Below are positions 1 through 11,389 of a stretch of DNA of 64,000 nucleotides, one piece after another. The number at the start of each line of letters is the position of its first letter. Positions within the stretch are counted from its first letter, which is position 1. The notes under the pieces were generated by a model. The model did not search any database. It saw only the letters and a list, made by a program, of their open reading frames with translations, and was not told the origin of the DNA. Source of the stretch: Sisyra terminalis (Eukaryota > Arthropoda > Insecta > Neuroptera > Sisyridae); contig OY292277.1 of the NCBI GenBank assembly GCA_958496175.1, positions 51,409,050 through 51,473,049 on the forward strand. Reading direction: 5' to 3'. A program made the position numbers and the translations under genes.

Positions 1-799
1 GGTTATATGCGTTTCTTAAATAAAAATTATCGTCAATATTAAATTGACATATAAGTGTGGGTGACGTGAACTGCCAATTGCGTAAAATACCAAGCCTAAT
101 TTATTTAAAAACTTATTTTATTCATTTTTTTCCGTGAATTGTTAAGATATGTTAATAGTAATTCTGCTATTCGGAAGGAAGGCGAATCTAACAAACCATA
201 TATCATCATAATTGGTCCCGTCATTTTTCAAGCTTTAATTGATCTACTACCCCTACTTTGTTTTTTATGCTGGAGATATCTGATTTAACAAACTTTGTAT
301 GTCAATGTAATGGCAAGATGCTTCAATGGAGAGAATCAATCCGAGGGCAACGCATGAACCCAAATACATAGCTTCAATAAAGCAAATCGTCAGCCTAAAT
401 TCTCAATCTGCTAAGTTCACTTTTAAATTTTTTTGTTTTTTTGTTCCAATAGGAAGGAATAAAAAATTCTATCAAATGACAAACTGAAAAATCTATTTAA
501 ATATAAAAATTTCTTAATATGCAAAATGAATCGGAAATCTGCTTTATGTAGTAATTTATGTAGCTTATAATTACTTTTTTTCCTTTCCCTGAAAACACTG
601 TTAAAAAGAATTTAGCAGCTTAACACTTTAGACCGACGAAATGTGTTGGTTGTCTTGCAATTGAAATAATTGATTTCTTTTTATATAATTTTTATTTTAT
701 TTTTATAAATTTATTATTCTAATGAAGTATTGAACTTAATTTTGTTCATTTTATTATTGATAATTTAAACTAAGTGTAACTAACACATTCATTTATAAA
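1..799. other. AT-rich sequence, no gene seen
   Basis: Low-complexity AT-rich DNA. Only short chance reading frames are present, and I see no splice-bounded coding stretch, RNA gene or clear repeat. Confidence 0.5.
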
Positions 800-850
800 A
801 CACTACGTTCATTGCATGTTAGGCAGTACGAAGTTTGCTGGGTCAGCTAG
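800..850 (+). mobile_element. Possible Helitron-like 3' end
   Basis: The stretch ends in GGGTCAGCTAGT, preceded by GTACGAAGTTTGCT. It resembles the CTAG-T termini of insect non-autonomous Helitrons, from memory of the family. The expected GC-rich hairpin before the end is weak and no 5' TC end was located. It abuts the decayed 3' end of the mariner relic. An alternative is the 3' tail of a LINE. Confidence 0.22.
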
Positions 851-856
851 TTAAAA

Positions 857-1697
857 ATACAAGTTTATTCATCTTAATCTTTATTGTCCCCTTCAAAGTA
901 ATTCCCATCGACTGCAACACACTTACGCCAATCCTCGAAATATTTTTTATATTCGATTTTCGATATGCCCATCAGTGCTTCTTGCGATTTTTCCATTACT
1001 TCCTCTGATCTGCTGAAAAGCGTTTCCCATAATAGTTTTTTAACTAGATTGAACAGAAATAAGTTACAGGGAACCAAATCAGGTGAATTCGGTGGCTGTT
1101 GGATGGTATTTGTTGCATTTTTCGCCAAAAAATTTCAAATAATGAAGGCACTTTATGGTGCAAAATCCAACTTTGCTGCTACACGACGGAAATTCAAATC
1201 ATTAACCAAAATGTCTTGGACAGATCCATAGGCAATGTTCTAGTCCTCCAATATCTCTCTGATGATTAATTTGCGGTTATTAACCGAAATTTTTTTAACT
1301 TTATCAATGTTTTCGTCGGTTTTCGATGTCGATGGTCTGCCACTACGTTCATCATCTTCGATTGACTCACGACCACCTTTGAGTCGCTTGTACCACTGGT
1401 AAATGACCGTTTTCTTTAGGGAATCATTGCCGAAAAACTTTTCCAAGAATTCTATTTTCCGTTCGTGCACCATTAAATCCATTTTTTACGTAAAATTTAA
1501 CACAAATTAGTTGTTGCAAATTTAAATCCATTTCTAACATAGATGTACTGTTGGCTACGTAACTTTTACAAATGTCAAACTATGACGATAAACTTTAGAG
1601 AAAATATCAACGACAAATGTATCAATTAAACAAAAAACACAGAGCTCAAATCGGACTCAAAAGGTGATTATTCCGGGAACTTTTTGATCAAGGTGGT
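857..1697 (-). pseudogene. Mariner-family transposase relic with one surviving terminal repeat
   Basis: Decayed mariner (IS630-Tc1-mariner superfamily) element on the minus strand. The first block (1482 to 1240) encodes an N-terminal helix-turn-helix region with the family signature VIYQWYKRLKGGRES followed by DDERSGRPST. The second block (1128 to 874) begins with a version of the PPxSPDLxPC motif, which carries the last catalytic Asp, and ends with FEDWRKC and YFEGDN, typical of mariner C-termini. The central part with the first two catalytic Asp residues is missing, so this is an internal deletion and the element is dead. Upstream, about 1663 to 1697, lies a terminal-repeat-like sequence containing GATCAAAAAGTTCCCGGAAT, as in many mariners. 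The opposite end is eroded. The plus-strand frame over the same DNA is a shadow. Confidence 0.85.
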
Positions 1698-1729
1698 AAG
1701 TGTATTTAATCTAGTTTATCTCAAGAATG

Positions 1730-2520
1730 TAGAGTAATCCATATACGTAATATGGTTCTCAAAGTCTTCCAGGAAAGATACTCCAAGATATTCCAGAAGA
1801 TATTCCACCTTTTTAGGTATTTTAACTCCAGCTTATCATTCAGGATTGGATTGACGGAAAAAGAGCTTTGAGAAGAACATCTTGGGTGGCTAACATCGTG
1901 GATGGTTAGGAAAAAGCACTAGATTCTTCCGTGCTGCTGTATAAAAATCAAAATTGCCATAAAAACCGCCAATCTTCAACGTTGAAGAGGCACCAAAAGA
2001 AGTAGAAGATGCCACCTTTATGTGGTGAGTACAAGTAAGACATCTTTTAAGGTGGATATCAAAATAATTGACCGTGATTTTTTTGGTTGTAACCCAAAAT
2101 CGTTGATAATTATAAGGGGACATATTTTTCTTGCAAGGTAAGGCTGATGTGTAGTGATTTCTTGGAATTGATTCTTATTCTATACTTTCCAACCCAATCC
2201 ATTCTTTGATTTTGTTTTGGTGATTGATTACTGATGCATCTTTCTGGATGCATGGAGTTTCTGGCGTTGCAACAATCGCTGTATCATATGCATAAGTGGT
2301 TGACAGTTATTCATTCACTATTGGCAAGTATAACCATAAGGAACTCTTGTTTGGATAGATTCCAGTGCAATTATCTCGTAAACATGGAAGAATTGCTTGT
2401 CCATATACGATGAAAAGATTTTCAGGTTTTCTGGAATTACTTTTTCTTCATTTTAGTCAAAAAATCCTTGTGTTAAACTTTATCAAACGCTTGTGACACT
2501 TTTAATAATTTCACTGAGCA
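1730..2520 (-). pseudogene. Non-LTR retrotransposon reverse transcriptase relic
   Basis: On the minus strand, about 2500 to 2466, the frame reads VSQAFDKV, then a stop, then HK. This corresponds to the conserved reverse-transcriptase motif (D)xxxAFDxVWH of Jockey/CR1-type LINEs. It is followed by fragments like ENLKIFSSYMDKQ, as found before the GVPQGS motif. Further downstream, near 2100 to 2060, GLQPKKSRSIIL resembles the stretch after the YADD box (family form: LNPKKSQ..). Stops and frame changes interrupt everything. Function is lost. The LINE clade is uncertain. Confidence 0.5.
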
Positions 2521-2529
2521 ATTTTTTTT

Positions 2530-3254
2530 TATACTTTTGAAGAAAATTAAATTTCCCACAAAAAACGTTTCGTTAAAAATTTTTGCCAGACACGCCGTTT
2601 CCGAATAATCAAGCTTTAAACATTGATATAGTTTTTAAATTTATCTTCTTTATTTTGGAATTTTTTAACTAACGAATAAATAAATATATAGAAATGAACA
2701 ATATAGATTCTTGAAGGAAATTTAATGGTGTACAAAAAAGGTCTCTTAACGTTTTTACATAAAATCACTCTTTCAAAAGTTATTCACAATTACAGTTAAA
2801 GAAAAAATAAAATTATTGTTTTTTTTTTCGTTGTTGAACCAATTTTGAAAGAGTGATTTTATGTAAAGACGTTAAGAGACCTTTTTTGTAGACCATTAAA
2901 TTCCCTTCAAGAATCTATATTGTTAATTTCTATATATTTATTTTTTGGTTAGTTACCAAACTCTAAAATAAAGAAGATAAATCTAACAATTATATTAATG
3001 TTAAAGCTTGATTATTCGAAAACGGCGTATCTGGCGAAAATTTTCATAGACACGTTTTTTGTAGGGAATTTAATTTTCTATAAACATATGTGCAGATGAA
3101 TTTTTTTACCTTGATAGTTTTACAGCATTGACGCAAAAATGAAAGGAACAATAAAAAATCGAAATTAAAGATGATATACCTCTTTTTTGAACAACATTTT
3201 CGATATACTTTTCTACTTTTCAAAAAAAAAATAGTGGATTTTTTTGGCTCAGTC
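2530..3254. mobile_element. Foldback element, group A, copy 1 (left end truncated)
   Basis: Two arms of several hundred bases are inverted copies of each other around a short centre near 2820. For example GTTTTTACATAAAATCACTC at about 2750 recurs inverted near 2860. The right end reads TTTTTGGCTCAGTC followed by TA. The left arm stops before the matching terminus. Short open frames inside are not coding. The same family occurs at 17581 and 40325. Confidence 0.8.
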
Positions 3255-3258
3255 TAAT

Positions 3259-3889
3259 ACATTTATCTTGAAAAAAATTAAATGCTCTACAAAAAAGACC
3301 TTTTAGTACTTCATAATTAATTTACTTCTCTCAAAGTTCAAACCTAAATTTTATTTTATCCTTGAATAATTTTAAGAATATTAAATTTATGACTTTTTCA
3401 GCAGATTTCATAGAAAAGGTTTCAAACATTTGAACCGAAAATTCTATTCAAAAATTCCTGTACACCTTTCCAGTTATACAGTGCAGTACAAGAATCATTG
3501 TAGTCGTTAAATAATTGAGATCTCATTGTTACTCTATGACATATAACGAGATGTTTTATCATATTTATTTTTATTTTGCTATGGTTTTCAAATTAATATT
3601 TCATCATTTATTCTCGAAACGAGTCAGTCATCATTTATCTAGGCACTGTTATTATATGATGAATTTATGACTCGAATATCACGAATTGCATTCTTCTGTA
3701 GTGTGAATACGAGAGTGGGGAAAAATAGAGCATAAAATTTCGAAAATAATGAATAATAAAGTGAATTATAACGTAGATAGGTACACATATAGAATTATGG
3801 ATGGCTTTTGTAAAAGTTGCATGTTCCATTAAAATTTAATGATCGTTCTTGACACCTCAGCAACCAAACAAAAGTTCCAGCAAACGCAA
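3259..3889. other. No gene seen
   Basis: AT-rich DNA without recognisable coding potential. Some words shared with the foldback elements (for example a gacctttt-type motif near 3300) suggest old repeat debris at the left. Confidence 0.4.
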
Positions 3890-4380
3890 CTACACTAATT
3901 TAAGTGGGGGATCATTCCCAATGCGGAAATAATTGTTATTATTGTTATTATCGTCGGACAAATTCACGACCGTGTTGAACTGATCGCGATAATTGAAACG
4001 AAGGGTGCATTTTACGTTGCCGGAAAATATCGGTGGTATTGTCTGCGTATTGTAAAGTTCCCCGATGACTAAAGGGGATGAAATTTCAAGTGCGATTTTC
4101 ATTATACGAGTACGTGCGATAAACAGAATGTAGCTATTTTGTCAATAGTCGTGCAATCATATAAAAATTTTGCCACCCCTTTTTGCCATCCCTCGTCAAA
4201 ATCAATGTTAACTAAAGTACTTGAATTATGCGAAATAAACATGAGAATAATTGAACTTGAACAGCACGGGCAAGACGTACCCACGTTGTTGTACCTACTC
4301 CACCAATATTGACAATTCCGATAAAAGATTTTACTATTCACAACGCAAAGCATAAAGCTTTGCAACTTTAATAGTTTCAA
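3890..4380 (-). CDS. Two adjoining hypothetical reading frames
   Basis: Two minus-strand frames meet at a TAATGA overlap: 4380-4102 (92 codons) and 4102-3890 (70 residues). The second begins MKIALEISSPLVIGEL and has an Asn run (DDNNNNNNYF). GC content is visibly higher than in the flanks, which is the main reason for listing them. There is no signal peptide, known domain or convincing splice site. They could be a single eroded exon or chance frames. Confidence 0.15.
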
Positions 4381-4863
4381 ATGATATTGTTGATGCCAAC
4401 AAAGCTGATTTTATTTTCTCATCTCTCTATTATTGTTTAATATTGATATGTTTGAGTACCCTGAACAACTTTTGTGCATACACGGAATTGAATTCAGCTA
4501 AGCTTTATATGAATCTTTTCTCGGAGACGTCATGAAATGCTGAAAGCTCTTTTGCTAGACATTTCACAGTGATAGAGAATGGGTCGTTTGAAATATTCGC
4601 ATTCTTGAATATTAACAATAAAATTTGTTATTACCAATCTCATGTTTATTGTTGGTATCTGTGCATTTATGTAATACCTACATCTTCAGTTTGTTGCTGA
4701 AAGGAAAATGTTTACCTTTTGAACATTTTTACAAAAGGTACAAGAGCTTAAAGCTCCAAATGCGATCTTTACTTTTTGATATCTTTGAAAATTTACATCT
4801 CAAATATTTATTTAATAATAAAAATATGTAAACCGATGAATAGAGTTTTGAAATATAAGGAGA
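4381..4863. other. No gene seen
   Basis: AT-rich stretch with only short unsupported frames. Confidence 0.4.
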
Positions 4864-5235
4864 TACAGTGAACCCCCGGTAATTAGACAAACAGTTTGCA
4901 GGGCAAAGTCGGATTAGCAAATTTATTGGATTATAGAGTACTGTCTAAAATACCCTAAAGTCCGGAATTTTTTACGAAAGAGTACCTTGTAATCCGACAA
5001 ATTACAGACCCAATGATAAAATTCTACATGTTTTATACATATTATGTACTCTGAAGTACAAATCATACTTCATTATGTCATTGTCAAATTTAGTAAATTA
5101 TACAACACAATAGAGAGCTTACGTTTTATTTACGTTAGGACTTTACATTAAGATTACTTTACATTAGGAAATAATTGTGTACAAACAAATGTACATACAA
5201 TAATCAAAAATTATTCATTTTATTGGTATTGATTA

Positions 5236-6281
5236 GGGTGATTTTTTTTTTGACTTTTTTTTTTTAAATAAGAAGAAAATTCAGGTTGTTTAAGATCTTT
5301 AATTTTTTAATATTTTATTATTTCAAAAAGCAACGTTTCGTTACGTAATCGTAACTTCCTCAGGCTTCTTGATTTACAAAATTAAATATTTTTAATTTAA
5401 TTCAATAAAAATTTCAATAAAAGATCTTAAACAACCTGAATTTTCTTCTTATTTAAAAAAAAATAAAGCTGAGATCTGATTTTTATCATCTATTATGGAA
5501 AATGGTTTTTTTTTGGTCCCATCGTGAAATTTTGTTGGAAATACTAAAAAAAAATTCTCTGAAAGTTTGAGCCCTTATCATTAATTTTAAGTCCTCGACC
5601 AAGACGTGTAAAGATTTCCTATTGAAAATACACGGAAACTCTGATTTTTCATTTTTAAATTTCTATATCTCAGCGGCATTTCATGGGATCGCTTTTACCA
5701 AAGATGGGTTTTTCTCAGAATTAAACGCTCTACAAAAGTGCCCCTTGCGACAAAGTCGTAACTTTAACCGGTGAGGTAGTACGGGCCACTGAACCTGATT
5801 TTTCCATAAAATTTAAGACTTAATATCTCGTTTAATATTGATCTTCGCGATTTGGTCTACAGGAACTTTTTTGTAGGAAATCAAATTTTCTACAAGTTTT
5901 TCATTTATAATTTTTCCGTAGCTCTTGTTATTTACGAGATAAATGCAAAAAAACGCGAATTTTATGGAAAAATCAGGTTCAGTGGCCTGTACTACCTCAC
6001 CGGTGTGAGTTACGACTTTGTCGCAATGGGCACTTTTGTAGAGCGTTTAATTCTGAGAAAAAACCATCTTCGGTAAAAGCGATCCCATGAAATGTCGCTG
6101 AGATATAGAAATTCAAAAATAAAAAATCAGAGTTTCCGTGTATTTTCAATGGGAAATCTTTACACGTCTTGGTCGAGGACTTAAAATTAATATTGAGGGC
6201 TCAAACTTTCAGGGAATTTTTTTCTTGGTATTTCCAACAAAATTTCACAATGGGACCAAAAAAAGTAAAAAAAAATCACCC
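5236..6281. mobile_element. Foldback element, group C, copy 1, nested in the Tigger-like element
   Basis: The ends are GGGTGATTTTTTTTT and its reverse complement, each bordered by TA (5234-5235 and 6282-6283). Long inverted arms match throughout. For example GTAGTACGGGCCACTGAACC near 5780 returns inverted near 5985, and the block around TACACGTCTTGGTCGAGGAC is present in both arms. The left arm is interrupted by a separate small palindrome (5266-5454). The 74-codon frame at 5852-6076 lies within the palindrome and is not taken as a gene. Confidence 0.85.
5266..5454. repeat. Small inverted-repeat insertion inside the group C foldback
   Basis: AAATAAGAAGAAAATTCAGG followed by TTGTTTAAGATCTTT at the left is repeated as its reverse complement at the right, giving arms of about 36 bp around a 115-bp centre containing CAACGTTTCGTTACGTAATC. 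The right arm of the host foldback lacks this block, so it was inserted later. It is a MITE-like third level of nesting. Confidence 0.75.
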
Positions 6282-6540
6282 TAGTATTGATATTATTTTC
6301 TTGAGAAAAGAACATCAAATATTTATTGTTTTATTATAAGCATTTGTTATTACATTATAGGTAAACAAAAGAATGGCTTTACCTTTAGTATGAAGAAAAT
6401 TTTCTTAATAGTACTATTTTTTTCTCTTTGTGTAGCGAAGATTGCCAAAAAAATATTCAATACATTATAAATAATAGACCATGTCGGATTACAGGGGGTG
6501 CCGGATTATCCGAGGGCCGGATTATCGGGGGTCTCCTGTA

Positions 6541-7639
6541 GATTGAAAGATGTTAACTGATAATTTTTAAATTAATATTATGGAATTTAGAAAATGCATT
6601 AATTGTAAAGAGAGTTGAGAAGTCAGGCAATGGGGTTAGTTGACGGTTTTGAAGTAATATTTTTCATTAAACATTGAAATAGTAGCAGAATGGAAAACTA
6701 TAAAAATAACAGTTAAATAGTTTGTAGACTTAAGAAATATCTTTTTAAGACATATATCAAAAAGTTATTCATAAAGTAGTAAACTTTTGAGCTATTAATA
6801 TAGATATTAAGAGGCCAATCATTGCAATTTTTATAACATTTTAAACATTAAAAATGTTAACATTAACTTTATTTTGAAAAATAAAGGTGATAGTTTTTTT
6901 ATTGAAGAAGATATTGAAGTGTCGGTAGTATTGATGACTTTGGCACCCGTTGGAAAAAAATAAAATTTTTATGTAATTGGGAAAGATTAAAGAAGACATG
7001 AAAATTTAAAAAAAAAAATCATTTTCTGGTAAAGTGTAGAAAGGAAAGCTCAAAGTCTTACCTTCTTTTCTGTTCATGTAAGGAGAGTAATAAGAATTTA
7101 AAAAATAAAACAAAATTAAGACATTTTTTGAATTTTCTTAGAAATTTTCCATCGAGTTTAGACTTTTGATAATATTATGATGGAATATTGTTTAATGCTG
7201 GCTTGATGAAATGTTTGTATGCATCATATCTGCGAAAAATTTAAAGTCCTTAATTTTTTTTTTAATTTTTACAGAAAGGAAAAAATGCGGCTAAATTCGA
7301 GGATTTTTACGATGCTGCCATTTTTATTTTTTATTGTAATTTAATTTTTTTACGTAAAGTACATTGTAGTACAAAGCCTAAAGTTTGGTTTCTCACGCTG
7401 GTTGTTGATATTAAAATACGTGATTTTTCCTGAGGGCGTAACTAGTGAAAAATGGGAAATTTATAAAATTATTGCATTTATCGTCAGGAATTTTATAGTT
7501 GAGAAGATAAAAATGAATTATAAAATGAATGAAATTGTTGTGTAATTCATCATTTTCAAGATTAATTTTGTTTTTTAGCAAAAACTTACATATTTGTCCA
7601 GAAATCAAAATTTTCGCTATATGTAGTGCACCATCTGAT
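6541..7639. other. No gene seen
   Basis: AT-rich DNA. Frames at 7411-7674 and 7529-7756 overlap the repeat array to the right and have no domain or splice support. Confidence 0.45.
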
Positions 7640-8740
7640 CTTATGCAGAAAAACACTAATGCTTTTGACATCAACTTCCGGCCAAACTATGGCATTTATG
7701 GAAAATTGATAAAGAACTTTTTTTGTAGGAAATATTCTCAGATTTTATTTGAATAAGGACTATTTTATTTGTATCTAGCACAGTTCAAAAGTTATAATGA
7801 AAAAATGATTTTTATTTTGGGAAAGTCAATTTTGGGGGTTGGGGACGTGGCGCTTGCAGGTGATGGATTTTTTGGTGGAAATTGTTATTAGGACCTAATC
7901 TATCAATTCATAAAAAAATAGTTTTTATGTACTTTTGAGAATTCAACATCAACTTTCAGTCAAACTATAGTAGTTATAGTAAATTGATAAAGAACCTTTT
8001 TTGTAGGAAATATCTTCAGATTTCATTTTATTAATGACTATTTTGTTTGTATCTAGCATAGCTCAAAAGTTATAAAGAAAAAAGGATTTTTATTTTGGGA
8101 AAGTTAATTTCGGGGGTTGGGGACATGGCGCTTGCAGATGATGATTTTTTGGTGGAAATTGTGATTAGGACCTAATCAATCAATTCATAAAAAAAAGTTT
8201 TTATGTACTTTTGGGAATTTGACATCAACTTGCGGCAAAACTATGGTAATTATGGAAAACTGATAAAACACCTTTTTTGTAGGAAATATCCTCAGATTTC
8301 ATTTTAATAATGACTATTTTATTTGTATCTAGCACAGTTCAAAAGGTATAATGAAAAAAGGATTTTTATTTTGGAAAAGTCAATTTTGGGGGTTGGGGAG
8401 GTGGCGCCTGCAGATGATGGATTTTTGGTGGAAACTGTGATTAGGGCCTAATCTACCAATTCATAAAAAATAGTTTCTATGTACTTTTGAGAATTCGACA
8501 TCAATTTCCGACCAAACTATGGTATTTATGGAAAATTGACAAAAAACCTTTTTTGTAGGAAATAATCTCAGATTTCATTTGAATAATTACTACTTTATTC
8601 ATGGTTCAAAAGTAATAATGATTTTTTTTTTGGGAAAGTCAATTTTGGGGGTTGGGGATGTGACGCCTGCAGGTGAGGATTTTTTTTGGTGGAAATTATG
8701 TTTAGGACTTAATCTATCAATTAATAAGAAAATTGGCTTC
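7640..8740 (+). repeat. Tandem repeat, four units of about 260-277 bp
   Basis: The landmark GGGGGTTGGGG occurs at about 7835, 8112, 8388 and 8647, so the spacings are 277, 276 and 259 bp. Each unit also contains AACTATGG..TTATGG, CCTTTTTTGTAGGAAAT, GTATCTAGCACAGTTC and CCTAATCTATCAATTC. The units have diverged by substitutions and small indels. No coding potential is conserved between them. Confidence 0.9.
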
Positions 8741-9117
8741 TAAGTACCTTTTGTTATGATGATTTCGATATTTAAGAAAAATCAAGTCTTTCCAGGACTG
8801 ATACAAGAAAAGGAAGGAACCAAAAGGAAATAAGGGATGATAGTTATTACTCAACATCGTCTCTATTAGGCAGTCCAGACAATTTCTACAACGGGTAACC
8901 TTACAAAGACGAAGAAGTAAATTTTGGCCACCACAATCTACTTAATTAATGTCTACACAAATAATGGCCAAACTTCTAATTCCACTTAGTGGCGGTTTTA
9001 TACAAGACAAGCACATACAAATTGTTGTGGGGCGGCAAAAACCACCGCATCTGTACCGAATGTGTATATGTTTCGTTTGCCAATTCAATTCCCTTTTCTC
9101 AATACGAATTTATCAGT
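8741..9117. other. No gene seen
   Basis: Spacer between the tandem array and the signal-peptide frame. Overlapping frames at 8949-9231 have no support apart from the signal peptide noted next. Confidence 0.4.
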
Positions 9118-9434
9118 ATGAAATTATTGCTGCTGTTAATCTTTTTAACACTGGCTGCTCTACCAAATATTTCTCACCCCATTGATCCCACTGCAGTGCA
9201 CTTTGTCTTAAGCCACAGTAACGACTCTTGAAAATTAACGTGGTTTCCAGACAAAGGTTTCCCTACCTTGGTGAAGAAATTCCATTAAAAAGTTTGATTT
9301 TAAAAAGACAACGTGAAAATATTTTATTCAATAATCAGACAAAGATGCAACCCTTACTGGAAATTATTAATTTTCTCCGTAGACCATTTAAAAACTTTCC
9401 AACTAATATATTAAATATTCCATCGAGACATTAA
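9118..9434 (+). pseudogene. Candidate small secreted peptide, frame-broken
   Basis: ATG at 9118 opens a 37-residue frame starting MKLLLLLIFLTLAALPNIS, a textbook signal peptide. It continues HPIDPTAVHFVLSHSNDS to a stop at 9229-9231. A second open frame without ATG, 9222-9434, follows in another phase and contains a basic LKRQR site and the C-terminus LNIPSRH. I tested GT..AG pairs between them and none joins both frames in phase without losing the signal peptide. Options are a real 37-residue peptide, a small secreted gene broken by an indel near 9220, or an unrecognised exon structure. It lacks the signal-peptide intron seen in the other secreted genes here. No family recognised. Confidence 0.35.
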
Positions 9435-10403
9435 AAAGTCTCAAGAACTTAATAAGTTCTTAGTCCATTTATTACACGTCAAGGGAGAAATCTGAGCTGA
9501 ACAATTCAACCGTTAAGCTTATAAAGAATATCACGCTTGAATATCAACAGGTTAAGTGGTATAAGCTTCTTAGCATCTCTCCACCCCCCCGTAAACACTT
9601 TCAAAAAAGTTTCATCAAATCAATACGGCTTAAATTAGTGCAGACTCTTCAGGCAAATGCTAAAGAAGCGATTACATTTATCTAATTACATTTTTCGTCA
9701 TCAATCAAATTCGAAAATCGGATCTGTCTACCAACTTTGCAAAGACAAATAACGGCAATGCACCCTTCGTGTTTATATTAAACGTATATAGTTACTATTA
9801 AATTTACTACTTGATCAAATACAGCCGTTTTCCACGTCTTTTCCGATGAAATAAAGGGACCGCGATTTTCGTAGTTGTCTAAGAAGTTTCGGTCAATATT
9901 TGCGGGAAAGTTATCCGGAGGAGATTACAGCAAAAACAAGGCTTTTATTAACAACATACTGGTCGACTGTCTTTTTGTATGGAAAGCGAATGCATGGGGC
10001 AGTGAATTAAAATTGTTTGAAAATATTAAATTTGTAACTTGTGAGTGTAGGGGAGGGCTTTTTGAAGCCCTTAAGTTTTGAATTGAATTTAATATATGCG
10101 ACTCCGGAGGCTTGCAAGTGCAGTCACCCCTTGCAGGATGTTTAAAACAAGATGACATCCCTCAGAGGCCTTATTGCATTGTTATTTATTTATTAAGGTG
10201 AAGTCGACTTTTAAATAATAAATTTAGTTTTTGTTGCATTTAAAATAGACGTGGGTGCATGAAATATGATTGCTGTTTTTCTTTTTCCTCGAGGAAAATT
10301 GTGTTTAAATATTAATGAAGCTTGTTATGAAGTTGCTTACTTTAATGACATTTATGCAATTTTCCCTAATTAATATTTTACAGAAAATTGGTTATTCAGG
10401 AGC
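9435..10403. other. No gene seen
   Basis: Mixed AT-rich DNA. The overlapping short frames on both strands near 9875-10158 have no domain, signal peptide or splice support. Confidence 0.4.
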
Positions 10404-10921
10404 TTATATTTGGATGGAGTACCAGAAAAAGATGTTTAATGCGAGGAGAAATTGAGCTTTGTGAAATAATTGGCAAGCGGTGTGAAGAAGACAATAGTCA
10501 TATAATGGGGTTGAAATAGTTAAGGCAAAAGAAATCCCCGTTCGACAATAACACCATGTTTCAATAACGGCCTCCACGTCGTGCCAAACAAGGATTTCTT
10601 TGCGGGTAGGGTGGAAGAATGGGTGGTGAAGAATGGGGCGCCATTCGGTGAGCGATGGGGCGACATGCACCCCATAATGCAGCCACCGGACAGCCACCAT
10701 CGGACATCCGGTCTCGGAACGCCAAGACATCATCTATCAGTATTGCGAAAAATCCCGTTCCGTTGTTACAACCCCGAACAATGCAATACAAACTTATAGA
10801 ACCACACATACACATATACACCGGGAAAATTCTGGCAAAAGTTGGGAAAATTCGACAGGATTCTTTCCCATACACAGTGGCAAACTTGAACAAGAAACAA
10901 GCTAAAAAATACGATAATTGA
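10404..10921. other. GC-richer island, nature unknown
   Basis: Base composition rises markedly (runs such as GGGGCGCCATTCGG and GCAGCCACCGGACAGCC) compared with the surroundings. Frames of 60-110 codons are open on both strands, which is what GC-rich DNA with few stops would give. None shows a recognisable domain. It could be a conserved regulatory element, an exon of a gene extending elsewhere, or an old insertion. Confidence 0.3.
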
Positions 10922-11389
10922 TACCCTTGTAATACAGAAATCCGGCATTAACTCTAAAATGAGGTTTATTTATTTGACGTAGATTTTTTCACTCGAGAAT
11001 TTACGACCCGCCAACCAAATCCTGCCGGTTTTTTTTTACCTCAACAGCAGCGCGCACTATCATCAATTTTCGACTTGTTTCGACGGAAAAAAAATTTAAA
11101 TTTATATATATAACAAACTTGGCTTGGTTTGATATTTTTTTTTCGTTAGGTATTCCATTGCAAAAGTACCAACAAAAGACATAAAATATCTTTATTTTCG
11201 GGAAAATACAAAGTTTTATTTGCAAAGAAACTTAAGCACAAATAGGAAACAAAATGGGATTTTTTTTTCGGAAATTCCGAAAAAGAAAAACTGGCGAATA
11301 AAATTGGTTTTCAAAACTTATTTTCCTACAATGTACTTTGATAATGTTTATTTTTTTATAACAATAAAACATTGTTTGCTTAAACTATA
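10922..11389. other. No gene seen
   Basis: AT-rich spacer. Nothing recognised. Confidence 0.4.

Larger units (their letters stand above)
4866..6538. mobile_element. Pogo/Tigger-like non-autonomous element
   Basis: The left end is TA followed by CAGTGAACCCCCGGTAAT. The right end, read on the other strand, is CAGGAGACCCCCGATAAT followed by TA. The termini start with CAG, share ACCCCCGrTAAT, and are flanked by TA, as expected for the pogo/Tigger branch of Tc1-mariner. The subterminal regions carry repeated GGATTA-type words (right: GGATTACAGGGGG, GGATTATCCGAGGG). No transposase is encoded. Most of the length is a foldback element inserted into it (5236-6281). Confidence 0.75.

Noticed and set aside
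965..1231. 88-codon plus-strand frame
   Set aside because: Lies on the opposite strand of the mariner relic, whose motifs are unmistakable.
5852..6076. 74-codon frame inside a foldback element
   Set aside because: The DNA is palindromic arm sequence. No domain, and other copies do not keep the frame.
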